DNA from: Schizochytrium sp. TIO01
Lineage: Eukaryota > Sar > Bigyra > Thraustochytrida > Thraustochytriidae
Reading direction: 5' to 3'
DNA length: 64,000 nucleotides
Assembly (NCBI GenBank): GCA_004764695.1
Contig: SMSO01000014.1
Coordinates: forward strand, 6,686,029 to 6,750,028
Made by a program: the position numbers and the translations under genes. A model generated the notes under the pieces. That model was not told where the DNA came from. It searched no databases and worked only from the letters and a program-made list of their open reading frames with translations. Shown here piece by piece: positions 1 to 9,621 of the stretch. The stretch's first letter is position 1; every line of letters begins with the position of its first letter.

Positions 1-1269
1 GATGAAGTGCAGCCAAAGAACATCCTGATGATTGGACCCACCGGATGCGGAAAAACTGAGATTGCACGCCGACTTGCAAAGCTCTCCCAGGCACCGTTTG
101 TCAAGGTGGAAGCAACCAAGTTCACTGAGGTCGGTTTCCATGGTCGCGATGTGGATAAGATCATCCAAGACCTCGTAGAGGCCAGTATCCAGATCACCAA
201 GCAGATCAAGACAGAGGCACAGGCCCGCGAGGTTGAGCGCGCTGTAGAGGCACAGATCCTTGACATCTTGACCGGCAAGAGCAGCAAGGCCACGCGCAAG
301 TCGTTTAGGGACCTCCTGCGTAAGGGCGAGCTTGACAAGCACAGCATCACCATTGATGCCCCCGTGCAGGGCGGACCTGGTGGCAGCGGACCCTTCCCGC
401 TCGCCATTGAGGGCTCTGCTGCCAACCCTGTGCAGATGAACCAGCTTTTTGCTCAACTCGGCAAGATGATGGGCGGCCAGAAGAAGGAGCGCCGTAAGAT
501 GACCATCGCTGAGGCCAAGCGTATTCTCGCCGACATGGAGATGGAGCAGCGCCTGGAGAACGTGGATCTCACCAAGGAGGCTATCCACCTTGCCGAGCAG
601 AACGGTATTGTCTTCATCGATGAGATCGATAAGATCGTTAGTGGCGACTCGCGCAGCTCTGCTGATGCATCTGCCGAGGGTGTGCAGCGCGATTTGCTCC
701 CGCTCATTGAGGGATCCGTCGTCAACACCAAGCACGGAAACGTGGACACCAACCACATCCTCTTTATCACCTCGGGTGCCTTCCACGTGAGTTCCCCTTC
801 GGATCTCCTTCCCGAGCTTCAGGGCCGTCTGCCCATCCGCGTTGAGCTCCAGGGCCTCACGGAGAAGGACCTGTACCGTATCCTCACTGTGCCCCAGGCC
901 AACCTCGTTACCCAGCAGATCAGCTTGCTCCGCACTGAGGGCGTCGACGTAGAGTTCGATGCTGAGGCCATCAAGGAGATGGCACACATTGCCGCCGAGG
1001 TCAACAACACCATTGAGAACATTGGCGCTCGTCGCTTGCACACCATCATGGAGCGCGTCGTTGAGGAGATCTCCTTCTACGCCCCGGAGCTCATTGATAA
1101 CTTCAAAGACGGAAAGCCATTAGCTGACCCTGAGCTTGCCAAGGTTTACAAGGTTGAGCCGGGCAAGGCCGATGGCGACCTGCCCCGCATTATCATCACC
1201 AAGGATATTGTTTCTAGCAAGATTGGTGACTTGCTCCAGAAGTCTGACTTTGACCGCTTCATCCTTTAG
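1..1269 (+). CDS. hslU: HslU (ClpY) ATPase subunit of HslUV protease, 5' partial
   Basis: AAA+ unfoldase that feeds substrates to the HslV peptidase. In a eukaryote it is expected in the mitochondrial matrix (family knowledge). The frame is open from base 1, so the N-terminus, including any targeting peptide, lies outside the window; about 422 codons are present. Visible: Walker A GPTGCGKT (about residues 10-17 counted from base 7), the pore-loop region TEVGFHGRDVD, a long I-domain insertion (about 60-190) with a Gly-rich stretch, Walker B IVFIDEIDKI (201-210), and the sensor-2 region GARRLHTIMERVVEEISF. The C-terminus FDRFIL matches the HslU tail that docks into HslV, so the stop at 1267-1269 is the true end. 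Odd point: the pore loop is GFHG where the bacterial family has GYVG. No HslV gene is in the window. Confidence 0.96.
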   Translation, partial: DEVQPKNILMIGPTGCGKTEIARRLAKLSQAPFVKVEATKFTEVGFHGRDVDKIIQDLVEASIQITKQIKTEAQAREVERAVEAQILDILTGKSSKATRKSFRDLLRKGELDKHSITIDAPVQGGPGGSGPFPLAIEGSAANPVQMNQLFAQLGKMMGGQKKERRKMTIAEAKRILADMEMEQRLENVDLTKEAIHLAEQNGIVFIDEIDKIVSGDSRSSADASAEGVQRDLLPLIEGSVVNTKHGNVDTNHILFITSGAFHVSSPSDLLPELQGRLPIRVELQGLTEKDLYRILTVPQANLVTQQISLLRTEGVDVEFDAEAIKEMAHIAAEVNNTIENIGARRLHTIMERVVEEISFYAPELIDNFKDGKPLADPELAKVYKVEPGKADGDLPRIIITKDIVSSKIGDLLQKSDFDRFIL

Positions 1270-2314
1270 ACACACACCACTCAAACAGGTTAATTACATT
1301 TTGGCACTCGGATAATATCCCAAATTTACTACTACTACTACTATTACTTCTACTACTACTTCTACTACTACTACATCATTTTGCTTGTCTTTACTGTTAA
1401 CGGGGCCAGTTGTCTTCTTCTCCGGAATCACCTACAAACTCAGCTTTGCCTGTTGTTACCATACGCGCACTGTTGAAGCATAAACACCTCTACCTATTTT
1501 TGGAATTGCATTCACTTCGGTACTCTTGAAAAGAACTCTGAGGTATCCCTAGTGCTTGTTTTCCTGTGGTTTATCACTGTTTAATGGGGCTATTAATAGG
1601 ACCTGGAAACACTCATGTTCTTGCACACCAAATGGATTTATCTTTTCCGTTGTGCAGGATAAGCCCCAAACTAGGTATTCTGCTTTTTTTTTTTTTCTTT
1701 CCTTTTTTTAAAGTATAAGAGCGCATTCATGTCAACCTGAGTTATTGTCAGCGTAGAACCTTGCTTACCTCATTGAACATCTTATTCTGAATCATCAAAT
1801 GAGTGCAGCCCTTTTGATGTTTCTGCATTGAGTGTGGTGAGCATTGTCATTATTCTCCCCTGGGAACTGAGGAACTTCCCTCCAAATGCGAACATAGGCT
1901 TTTACTAAATTTCAACAAGGAGATAAACCGTATATTCTAAAAGAAAAGCTCAAGACGATTCACCATCAAATAATTACTATCCAAGTGCATCACCATCATC
2001 ACTTTTTCATTGGGATAATCAAGGAAGAAAGGAAATATGAAAAGAAAGAAAAGAAAAGAGAGCAAGTAAACCCATAATAAACGAACAAAAAGGCAAACAA
2101 ACAAAAAAGCAAACAAACAAAAAAGAAGAACAAAAAAGCAAACAAACTAACTAAGCAAAGTCTGACTCTCGTTCGATTGATTTAAATCTCGCTCGATCAT
2201 TCTACGCGATCCCACGAAGCAAACAAACTTTCCTCCACTGCTATCGTCATCTTCGTCGCCAAATTTGAGCCATTCCCAAATTCGATGACGCCATCGTCAA
2301 AATCAACGCCACAT
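1270..2314. other. Intergenic region with ACT-type microsatellite
   Basis: This is the space between the convergent ends of the HslU and MIC19-like genes. It is AT-rich and holds an interrupted ACT repeat (about 1327-1374), T-tracts near 1684-1711 and a 16-bp unit, AAAAAAGCAAACAAAC, repeated about three times near 2090-2148. No convincing ORF or RNA gene was seen. Confidence 0.6.
1327..1374. repeat. (ACT)n microsatellite
   Basis: About 16 trinucleotide units of ACT, with ATT and TCT interruptions, lie just downstream of the HslU stop. Confidence 0.85.
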
Positions 2315-2971
2315 TTACCGCCTGGCAGCGCACGCCTCGAACTTGTTAATTACATCCTGGCACTCAGGAATCGAGCCCTCTGCACGGATGCACTCCATGC
2401 ACGCGGCCTGTTCCTCTGCGCAAGGTCCCTCAAAAGAAGGTGGCGGCACGTGCCGGCCCCTCTTCTGCCTCTGCTGCTCCTGCTGCTGCTCGCGAGCAGC
2501 TGCCAGGTCTGCCTCGCTGGGAATGCTGCGGAGAATGCCCTCAAGCTCGGCCGCCGCCACCTTCTCCTGCCTCGAGAGAGCAGCGAAGTGCCTCCGCTCG
2601 GCCTCGCGACGCTCGCGCTCCACGCGCTCGGCCTCGGCGAGCTGCGCCGCAATGCCAGCTTCTGCGAGGTTGTTTTGCGTTGCGGAGGATCCAGAAGATC
2701 CAGAGGTTCCCGGCGTTCCATCGTCATCCTCGCCGGGCTCCGGCTCGCCCTGGAGCCTGCGGACGAGCTCCGGGGAGAAGACCATGTTGAAGCCGCGCTC
2801 TTCATCGGGGACGTCAGAGCGGTCATGGTCCTGCTCCTCGTCCTCCTCCTCGTGGATATCGCTGTCGCCGTCGGCCTCGTCCTCGCGGGGCGCCTGGTCC
2901 TGCGGAACGGAGCCGGAACCTTCAGAACCGCGGCCATCATCGTCGCCGCTGCTGGATGAGGAGTTGCCCAT
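2315..2971 (-). CDS. MIC19/CHCHD3-like MICOS subunit (myristoylated CHCH protein)
   Basis: 218 aa. Likely a peripheral inner-membrane subunit of the MICOS cristae-junction complex, oxidatively folded in the intermembrane space by Mia40 (family knowledge). The N-terminus MGNSSSSS is a consensus N-myristoylation signal. A very acidic Ser/Asp/Glu stretch follows (about 8-60), then the short motif VFSPELVRRLQ (64-74) that resembles the conserved start of the MIC19/MIC25 family. A charged, probably coiled-coil helix spans about 101-170. The C-terminus has a twin CX9C CHCH domain: C184-C194 and C204-C214, with an extra C191. The ATG at 2969-2971 is supported by the glycine at position 2. Long opposite-strand ORFs over the same DNA are GC-rich shadows. 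The acidic insertion makes it longer than the CHCH core requires. MIC19 versus MIC25 cannot be separated by eye. Confidence 0.75.
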   Translation of the reverse strand: MGNSSSSSGDDDGRGSEGSGSVPQDQAPREDEADGDSDIHEEEDEEQDHDRSDVPDEERGFNMVFSPELVRRLQGEPEPGEDDDGTPGTSGSSGSSATQNNLAEAGIAAQLAEAERVERERREAERRHFAALSRQEKVAAAELEGILRSIPSEADLAAAREQQQEQQRQKRGRHVPPPSFEGPCAEEQAACMECIRAEGSIPECQDVINKFEACAARR

Positions 2972-3555
2972 CGCGCTGTGCTGGGGTGGGACGGGCCCGA
3001 CTGGAGAGGAGGGGTGGCCTGGGAGACGTTATGGGCGACTGCAGCCGCGTGGCGGGCTGACGGGAGAAGCCTGTCGACGGTCTGCTCGGGAGCCGCCGAG
3101 TAATTGGTGATTGATTGTCTGCAGCTGGAGCGCCTCATATCCATGCAAATGCTCTTTTTTATTTCTCCGCCATATTACGCATAGTTAGGCAGATGGTTTA
3201 CCCGAAACGCCGACGGTCTACCTTGGGCCTAACACCGCTACAGCACCACTAAGGTAATGTTCTGCCGATTTATCCGGAGACACGGAGACAAAAGAAGCGT
3301 AGAAATGAATGAATCAAAATGCATCGATGAAGGATAAAAACTGAGTGAGGTGGGTCGCCTTCGAGAGCTCAGAAAATGGGCCACATAGCTTGAGCCTGCA
3401 AGCTCGTGGATGGAGACGAAGCTCGCGAGTGACAAGTGCTTGTAGAAAGCTTTTGTTTGTCTTTATTTTCTAAGAATGCTACATAGACTTTGGCAGCTGA
3501 CAGGTATGTGTTATTTAGGTTTTGGAGAAAGAAGAAGAAGAAGAAGAAGAAGAAG

Positions 3556-3586
<31 letters not shown>

Positions 3587-4028
3587 GGAGAGACAATGCG
3601 AGAAAGCAATCGATGTCATCTGGCACTGGGCCAAGATGATGAATAGGGATCTACAGTGCTGATCGAACTGATAGCGACGATGAATTAGAGCATGTACCCC
3701 CCGCTCGCTCGCAGATGAAAAGCAAAAATGCTGAGGAGTTTTGGGGGATAGTAGCGGGAGATACATTTTTTTTCCAGAACTTATGCTGTGAAAAATGTGA
3801 CCATAACGGATATAAATGTGAAAGTATAGATGTAATAGGATTAGTATTAGGATAAGTACATACATGTGGTTCACAGAGAATGCTTCTGAAAGACTTAGAG
3901 GGTGTGTATTAATTAATAACATGCGTAAGAACCCGGTCATTGCGCAAGGAATTAGATGCCGCACGGCACGGGGAGGGCGGCGGCGGTGATGGGCAAGATA
4001 TATTGATTTATTTGAAGACACAGGGCGC
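2972..4028. other. Divergent intergenic region with GAA tract
   Basis: This lies between the 5' ends of the MIC19-like gene (-) and the IQ-motif gene (+), so it should hold both promoters. It contains a long GAA repeat (3528-3585). No recognisable core promoter element was found. ORFs here are products of the triplet repeat. Confidence 0.55.
3528..3585. repeat. (GAA)n microsatellite
   Basis: About 19 uninterrupted GAA/AAG units. GAA.TTC tracts can form triplex DNA (established knowledge). This one sits about 450 bp upstream of the ATG at 4029. Confidence 0.95.
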
Positions 4029-5828
4029 ATGAATGGCCCAGATCTGGCGCCTAGTAACCTACGGGCGTCTGATGTTACAGACGTTGAGCCAGAAGCTTCA
4101 GGTAAGAAGCTAGAACTAGTTCGCAGTTCATCTCTTTCTTCGTTGTCATCAGAAGTCAAAGAAACCAATGCAGATGCCGAAGAATCCACCAATGTTGCAT
4201 CCGGATGGGACGATGAAAGCAAGCTACTTGATTCAAAGACAGAGCTAGTTCATGAGTCGTCACTTTCTTCGACAACTTCGGCGTCCAAGATAAAAGGTAC
4301 CGATGAGGAAGTTAAAGAGTTCACCACAGCAGGATCGAGCTGGATGGACGAAAATTCTGTACTTGAATCAGAGGCAGGACCAATTCGCAAGCCATCATTT
4401 TCATCAATATCATCGAAATTAAACCAAACTGACGCAGTAGCTGCAGAATCTTTTGAAGAAGGATTAGGTTTTGGCGGCGAAAATGCCGTGTTTGAATCAA
4501 AGGTGGAGAGATACTCAATACTAAACACAGCGTCACCTGCTCAAGAGGATGCTCTTAAACCTTCGGAAGTACTAGAAACACATGGAGGTTGGTCTGCTCC
4601 TAGCGAGAGAGATTTAGGGACTGGGAAGATGGAGAAAGAGGATTCTATTGAGAAAAGTAACACAGGGGAAGAAGAAAAGAACAATTTTAATGGAGTTACA
4701 TCCGATGATTCAAACAATTGCTCTCGTAGAGGAGAAGAAAAACAAGAGGAAGAAAGTAAACAAAACAATACACAAGAACCAAAAAATAAAACTACATGGT
4801 TTGCAAAGTATGATACTGAGGTCACACGCAAGCTAAGAACTCTTTTAGAAAACCAGGATCAGGATGAAAGATGTATTGACGAGAGTGAGTTTCACTTTCA
4901 GCGCAGAGGAATCAACAGGATATACCCAAATGATGATGAAAGACTAGATTTATGGTCGTCAACGGGATATCATTATGAAACACCTCGAGCTACCCTAATA
5001 AGTACCATCTGCCGAGACAATTTGAAGGACCGACATTTCTTGCGAGGAGACGCTGTAATTTTCCCAGATCCTCGACCATTGGACCCGGGCCGCCCAGAAA
5101 AGCATGCGGAATGGACAGGGCGAATCATTGAGTCCCCATTCAACGAACAAGTTAGTGTGCGTGCGCAGCGAACTTTACATCGCACCTCAGGTGCTTACGA
5201 TACCAAGTCTTCTCTTGCTGTTGTGAGGCGAGGGGGTGGAGATGGCAATGCACTCTACAAGGTCGAAGTCGTGGCGAAGCGAATTTTAGGAGGCATACTT
5301 GCCGCACAAGAGCACGAATATACCAAGATTATCGATGATTATATTACCTCTAGACGATCAAGAGGCGGCCGCTCCTCTCGCAAACATCGAGCAAATTACG
5401 AACTTTTGCATATTAGTGTACTAGAGTCGCCAGACGAATGCAGACGAAGAAAGTTAACCCGCGTTGTTCAAAATTGGTTGTTACGATACTTGCGCCAAGG
5501 CGTTTCTGCGTGGATAGAGCTTGTATACTTCCAACGTGAGCAGGAAAGACGTTTAGCGGCAACGATTCGCCTGCAAGCATTTGCACGCTTTCTTCTCTCT
5601 CGCAAGTTAACACTCGAGAAAAGGTTGGCTGCACAGCTTGCTTGGGAGCACCGGCAGCGAACACTTGAAGCTGAGCGCCTCGCGGCCTTGGAGGCCGAGC
5701 GACGTGCCCAGCATGAAGCGTATCTTCGCGAACATGGCGTAACACGCGATGGGATACGTTTCTTTGAAACAGAAGAGGCAATGGCCGCATTCTATGAGCG
5801 AATGGGAAGCAATGTGCAAACGCATTGA
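4029..5828 (+). CDS. IQ-motif protein, probable N-terminal part of a larger broken gene
   Basis: 599-codon ORF. Residues 1 to about 260 are low-complexity, Ser/Glu-rich and probably disordered, with three or four loosely repeated blocks of the type SSLSSxxSxxK. The middle (about 260-480) has globular character with no family I recognise. An IQ-like calmodulin-binding motif lies at about 507-526 (ATIRLQAFARFLLSRK), followed by a charged Ala/Glu/Arg helix. The stop at 5826-5828 is not a natural end. The frame one base further on is open (about 5749-5979) and reads plausible protein, including SGLKAQAIERWKYYLNE, and the downstream phosphatase-like ORF starts in the third frame at 5897 with the same codon style. 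I infer one gene, about 4029-7267, interrupted twice by +1 shifts (indels, tiny introns or recoding). Confidence 0.7.
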   Translation: MNGPDLAPSNLRASDVTDVEPEASGKKLELVRSSSLSSLSSEVKETNADAEESTNVASGWDDESKLLDSKTELVHESSLSSTTSASKIKGTDEEVKEFTTAGSSWMDENSVLESEAGPIRKPSFSSISSKLNQTDAVAAESFEEGLGFGGENAVFESKVERYSILNTASPAQEDALKPSEVLETHGGWSAPSERDLGTGKMEKEDSIEKSNTGEEEKNNFNGVTSDDSNNCSRRGEEKQEEESKQNNTQEPKNKTTWFAKYDTEVTRKLRTLLENQDQDERCIDESEFHFQRRGINRIYPNDDERLDLWSSTGYHYETPRATLISTICRDNLKDRHFLRGDAVIFPDPRPLDPGRPEKHAEWTGRIIESPFNEQVSVRAQRTLHRTSGAYDTKSSLAVVRRGGGDGNALYKVEVVAKRILGGILAAQEHEYTKIIDDYITSRRSRGGRSSRKHRANYELLHISVLESPDECRRRKLTRVVQNWLLRYLRQGVSAWIELVYFQREQERRLAATIRLQAFARFLLSRKLTLEKRLAAQLAWEHRQRTLEAERLAALEAERRAQHEAYLREHGVTRDGIRFFETEEAMAAFYERMGSNVQTH

Positions 5829-5896
5829 GATACAAGTTGGTCGTTTGGCCTCAGGACTTAAAGCGCAAGCCATAGAACGGTGGAAATACTATCTAA

Positions 5897-7267
5897 ATGA
5901 GGTACTTCCCGCCTGCGCATTTAGATGTCGAGGCCATCTCACAAGATGTAGGTGGTCTACGATCATTACTCTCACGTGAGCTTGGGTGTGACGAGACTTG
6001 CAATCTAGGGGACTTAACCTCAAAACTCTCTCGCATTGCCGACTTAGAAACAGAGCGTTTAGTTGATATTCGGGCGAAATCTTCCTTTTTAGCCCCTTGG
6101 CATGCCCAAGAAGGTATCCGACTTCCCCCATTAGCATCTCCTGGTGCTCGCCTTCTATCAACTGGAGTCGTGCGCGTAGATGATACCGAGCAGTTGGAGC
6201 GCTTCAGAAAGTTTCACGCAGGGCCGACGGATTGCACGGCCTGGCTGGCACGCGGAGCTGGCGCAAAGCTACTTTTTGGCGCATTTCCTCGTGGCCAGGC
6301 ATTTCCTAGTGCCAAAGGCCCAATTACAAGCCGCAGTGGTGCCGTCATATCCGTATTGCTAGCTGGCATTGGTACCTTTGTAAGCCTTATAGAACCTGAG
6401 GAGTTGCTGAGACTTGAGTCTGGTCAGATTAGTTTGCCCATGGAGTCTGATGCCAAAGAAGGTGATGAGAGAGTAATGCGTAGGTCCAGAGCAGGGTCTT
6501 CGGTCGGAGTTTCCTCGGCAACAAGCGCGACTCAAGCACGAGCAGATGCTCTTTGTGCAGAGTTGCGAGCAGAGTTGATGGCAAGCTTGCGTGCTGCAGA
6601 AGAGGCGTCAAAGAGTGCAACACAAAGAGCAAATCGAGCTCGTGAGGTAGGTTATGGTGCCACACAGCGTGAAGCACTCGAACGAGCTGAAGCTGATCGA
6701 GCTCGAGAAGTAAGACGTGCAAGAGAAGCTTTAGATGCAGTCGCAGAGCGTTTGCATCATTTACAATTCTCCATGCCACGTGGTGGTGATGGCGGGGGTA
6801 GACCAAAAGATGATGCTCGAATCATAGCGTTGTTAAGAGAACTTGAGTTACGCCTCCGGCGTCGAGAGCGAGTGTTTATCTTTTCCACTGGTGGTGGAGG
6901 TCGTGCGGGAGCTATTGCGGCCCTTCTATTGGCCAGATTATATGGATTACCAGCACATGAGGCACTTCGACGTGTACAGCGACACCACGATGCGATGCCC
7001 AAGTATCGTGGTATGCGCCCTGAAAATATTCCAGCGTGTCCCCGAACTCAGTCTCAAAGAGCTATGGTTGAGCGTCTGCTAGCATCATACGATGCTGCGC
7101 TGGATACTATCGCAACTCGAGGTCTAGTTCCAAGGAGTATGGGAAATCCTGATGAGGATCACGAATCCTCAAGTGTGACAGTTTCTGAAACAGTCATTGG
7201 CACAATACGAGAAGGTTCGAGAGCAGTTCGAGGAGGTCTTTTACCCCTACCTGAGATACGTTTTTAG
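5897..7267 (+). CDS. Dual-specificity phosphatase-like domain, predicted catalytically dead
   Basis: 456-codon ORF, probably the C-terminal part of the IQ-motif gene upstream. Residues 85-170 resemble the N-terminal half of algal/plant-type dual-specificity phosphatase-like domains (LLFGAFPRG, then LLAGIGTFVSLIEPEEL). An Ala/Arg/Glu-rich coiled-coil insertion of roughly 110 residues (about 175-285) interrupts the domain. It resumes at RLHHLQFSMPRGG (about 285-297) and runs through the P-loop to LYGLPAHEALRRVQRHHD and the SQRAMV region (about 386-391). The P-loop reads FSTGGGGRAG. S330 (codon 6884-6886) sits where the nucleophilic Cys of HCX5R belongs and R336 is kept. The expected general-acid Asp is also not visible (SMPRG where the family often has PxxD). 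The first ATG is at 5897, directly after a TAA, but the true N-terminus is probably upstream in another frame. Confidence 0.72.
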   Translation: MRYFPPAHLDVEAISQDVGGLRSLLSRELGCDETCNLGDLTSKLSRIADLETERLVDIRAKSSFLAPWHAQEGIRLPPLASPGARLLSTGVVRVDDTEQLERFRKFHAGPTDCTAWLARGAGAKLLFGAFPRGQAFPSAKGPITSRSGAVISVLLAGIGTFVSLIEPEELLRLESGQISLPMESDAKEGDERVMRRSRAGSSVGVSSATSATQARADALCAELRAELMASLRAAEEASKSATQRANRAREVGYGATQREALERAEADRAREVRRAREALDAVAERLHHLQFSMPRGGDGGGRPKDDARIIALLRELELRLRRRERVFIFSTGGGGRAGAIAALLLARLYGLPAHEALRRVQRHHDAMPKYRGMRPENIPACPRTQSQRAMVERLLASYDAALDTIATRGLVPRSMGNPDEDHESSSVTVSETVIGTIREGSRAVRGGLLPLPEIRF

Positions 7268-7816
7268 GTGATTTCTAGCTGTCGAATTTGCAAGCTTGCT
7301 GCTATTTATTTAAAGGCTCTGATAACTATGTAAAGTTTTCTAATGTGCGATTCTTTAGGCAAGATAGCCAATAACATTACAGCTGATTTTCTTCATCACC
7401 CCCTCCCCCTCCCCTTCCCCTCCCCTTATCAAATTTCAGGGACTTGCCATACCAGACAGGTTCTTTCGGTAAGTGAAGAACTTGTAGTAAATAGCGTGTC
7501 AACAATATCCCGTCAATTACATGCGCACCAAAAATAACATATTTACGTCTGATCCTCTCAAGTTGAAATGTAGAACTAGATACTTCAAAGAAGATAAGCT
7601 CATTCCTAGACGCTTTGCATGTCGGCAAACATCTCCATCTCGCATAATCTAGGCACCCACCATGTACCAAATATAAACAATTAAATATGTGACCCGTAGG
7701 ACTATAAGAATTGAACTGTAAACTATAGAAAAACAATTAATCGGTAGATCTCAGTCCACCACCAACACCTGTGAATCTTTTGCAAATCTCTAACACCGAA
7801 CAGCAAGTCCTTGAAA
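7268..7816. other. Intergenic region with pyrimidine tract
   Basis: About 550 bp between two + strand genes. A C-rich CT tract (CCCCCT-type, about 7396-7427) is the only distinctive element. It presumably holds the 3' UTR of the phosphatase-like gene and the promoter of the membrane-protein gene. No ORF of note. Confidence 0.55.
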
Positions 7817-8935
7817 ATGGAGTCGAAGAACCTCGTCCGCGCGACGCTGCCGGTCCTCGCCGTGGCAGAGGTCGTGGGCCTTGCTGGCGCGATTGCCCAG
7901 CAAAAGAAGGCACGCACCGCTGCTGCTGAGAATGAGAACGCTAAGGACGATGCCAAAATCGCTCAAGACAACGGGGCTGCTTCGAACGCGGTGAAAATGC
8001 GTCTCAAGGATACTGCTCAAAGGCTCGCACGAGCTGCTGCTGTCTTTGGAGGCGTGGAGGCTGTGGCGAGAAAATCCAAAGATCCAAAGGTGCTTTTTGC
8101 AAGCGCTGCAGGCCTTCAGGCGGCTGTTGGCGCGTTTCCGTGGAACTTGGCCCTTTACTTTGCTTTGAGAGGCGCTGTCGCAAGGTTCCGTGAACGCGGA
8201 TTCACAGCACATTTGAACCCTCTTGCAATTTTCGTGAGTCACATTTTGCATAACGGGGTCCTCATCTCACAGGCTGAGTTCGTGGATCCTGGATACCTGC
8301 GGCTTTGGCTTAAAGTCATGCGTGGCTACAATTCTGTTGAGGACTGGTACGCTGACTTTCATTCGGAGGCATATGAACGTAACGAACGCTATGAGGAGCG
8401 CCAAGTCGGCAAGGATCGCTTTGAGGCAATTCCTGGCAAGATCCGCGACGCCTTCCGCGCACAACTGCCATTTGTGACTGCTGTTTACGTTGTCCCAGCT
8501 TTACTGTACTTTAAGTCGACGATTGAAAGTTTGCGATCTGGAGTTGGTACATATCTTCTAGAGCTTACGAAGCGTATTCTGCGATCCTCGCTTGTGCTCT
8601 GTTGCCTTCCGCTTACGCTTACTGAGTTTCCCTGCGTTTATGACAAGATTATGCGACCCAAGGGAGATTCTAAGCCCGTGCGCCGTAACCCACTGGCACA
8701 CGCCTCGTGCTCAGCAGTTGTAACAACTGCTGTTTTTGCAGCGGAACCTGAAGCTAGACTTGGGCTTATGGTGGCCTACACGTGGTATCGTGGACTTGAG
8801 GCGGTTGTGCGTAAATTCCATGCAAAGATTCTCAGTGAAGACCCGGAGAACGGCAAGGAAAAGGTTGCGTTCCAGAGTGATATCGCTGCTGCTGCTCTTG
8901 TCGGTCTTGCTGCAGCCTTTACTGTGGGCAATTAA
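7817..8935 (+). CDS. TMEM135-like multi-pass membrane protein
   Basis: 372 aa from the ATG at 7817; a TTG two codons upstream is less likely. Hydrophobic segments lie at about residues 8-28, 90-115, 130-155, 220-240, 255-280, 300-320 and at the C-terminus (AAAALVGLAAAFTV). Several blocks recall the TMEM135 family of peroxisomal/mitochondrial membrane proteins: the segment around SHILHNG followed by VDPGYLRLW, and the block RRNPLAHAS to YTWYRGLEAVVRK, which resembles the repeated 'FAG...RR...LYLL.R' module of that family. In animals TMEM135 is linked to lipid and peroxisomal homeostasis. The assignment rests on pattern memory rather than a diagnostic motif; the fallback is 'conserved membrane protein'. 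Coding quality is good and uninterrupted. Confidence 0.6.
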   Translation: MESKNLVRATLPVLAVAEVVGLAGAIAQQKKARTAAAENENAKDDAKIAQDNGAASNAVKMRLKDTAQRLARAAAVFGGVEAVARKSKDPKVLFASAAGLQAAVGAFPWNLALYFALRGAVARFRERGFTAHLNPLAIFVSHILHNGVLISQAEFVDPGYLRLWLKVMRGYNSVEDWYADFHSEAYERNERYEERQVGKDRFEAIPGKIRDAFRAQLPFVTAVYVVPALLYFKSTIESLRSGVGTYLLELTKRILRSSLVLCCLPLTLTEFPCVYDKIMRPKGDSKPVRRNPLAHASCSAVVTTAVFAAEPEARLGLMVAYTWYRGLEAVVRKFHAKILSEDPENGKEKVAFQSDIAAAALVGLAAAFTVGN

Positions 8936-9621
8936 AGAGGTACTGCACTCATTAAATAAACAAACTGCGTATAAAAGAACAAGCGACCAATGGTCCTATG
9001 CTAATCTTGTTCTCTGCACTGTTTGGAATGGCTAGAGATCATCAATATCTCCAAGCCAATTAAAAAAATAAAATATATAAATATAAATATATATCTATAT
9101 CTACATAAAGTTCATATTTTGGGTGAATATGGTCACTTTTTCAAAGTTTAGCGCCGTTTTCCAGTGTTGTTCATTGCCGAAAGTAATTTCCAACTCGTTA
9201 GAAGCACTGCGCATAGTATGCTACTTTATAAAATCTAGGAATACACGCAAGTAGCCTCAGATAAATTATAAACAAAGAGTCAAAATTGTCTAATCTCACT
9301 ATGATTCTCGCTATATGAAGAAAGGTTGACAATGTCAGCGGGGAAATTGAATAGTCTAGCTGGAGTTGATTCTCTAAAACCAAAAATGGACGTGCAAACT
9401 GGCTGACACGAGGGAAAGAAGAGTCAGAAAAGGTTTACATGCGCGACGAGAGTATGATAAGGTTGCGTATCCACAGGGTAATTGCGTGTAACTTTGAAGG
9501 CATTAATTGTGTGCAGGAAGGATAGAATTTTCTCGCGCTTGATAAAAGTCTTTCACTGTTCTTTACTCAAGCATTAGTCTTTCGTGCTATGAACCTTCAA
9601 AAAATGTCCTGGCGTATTCGC
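8936..9621. other. Convergent intergenic region
   Basis: AT-rich space between the 3' ends of the TMEM135-like gene (+) and AP-3 delta (-). An A/T run with TATATA-like repeats lies at about 9061-9105. No ORF or RNA gene was seen. Confidence 0.55.

Noticed and set aside
2343-3144. Long ORFs on both strands across the MIC19-like gene (224-264 codons)
   Set aside because: GC-rich shadow frames with Ser/Arg/Ala composition and no domain. The 218-codon - strand frame has a myristoylation site and CHCH domain.
3515-4222. 235-codon - strand ORF over the GAA tract
   Set aside because: Its poly-Ser run is the repeat itself, and it overlaps the start of the IQ-motif gene on the other strand.
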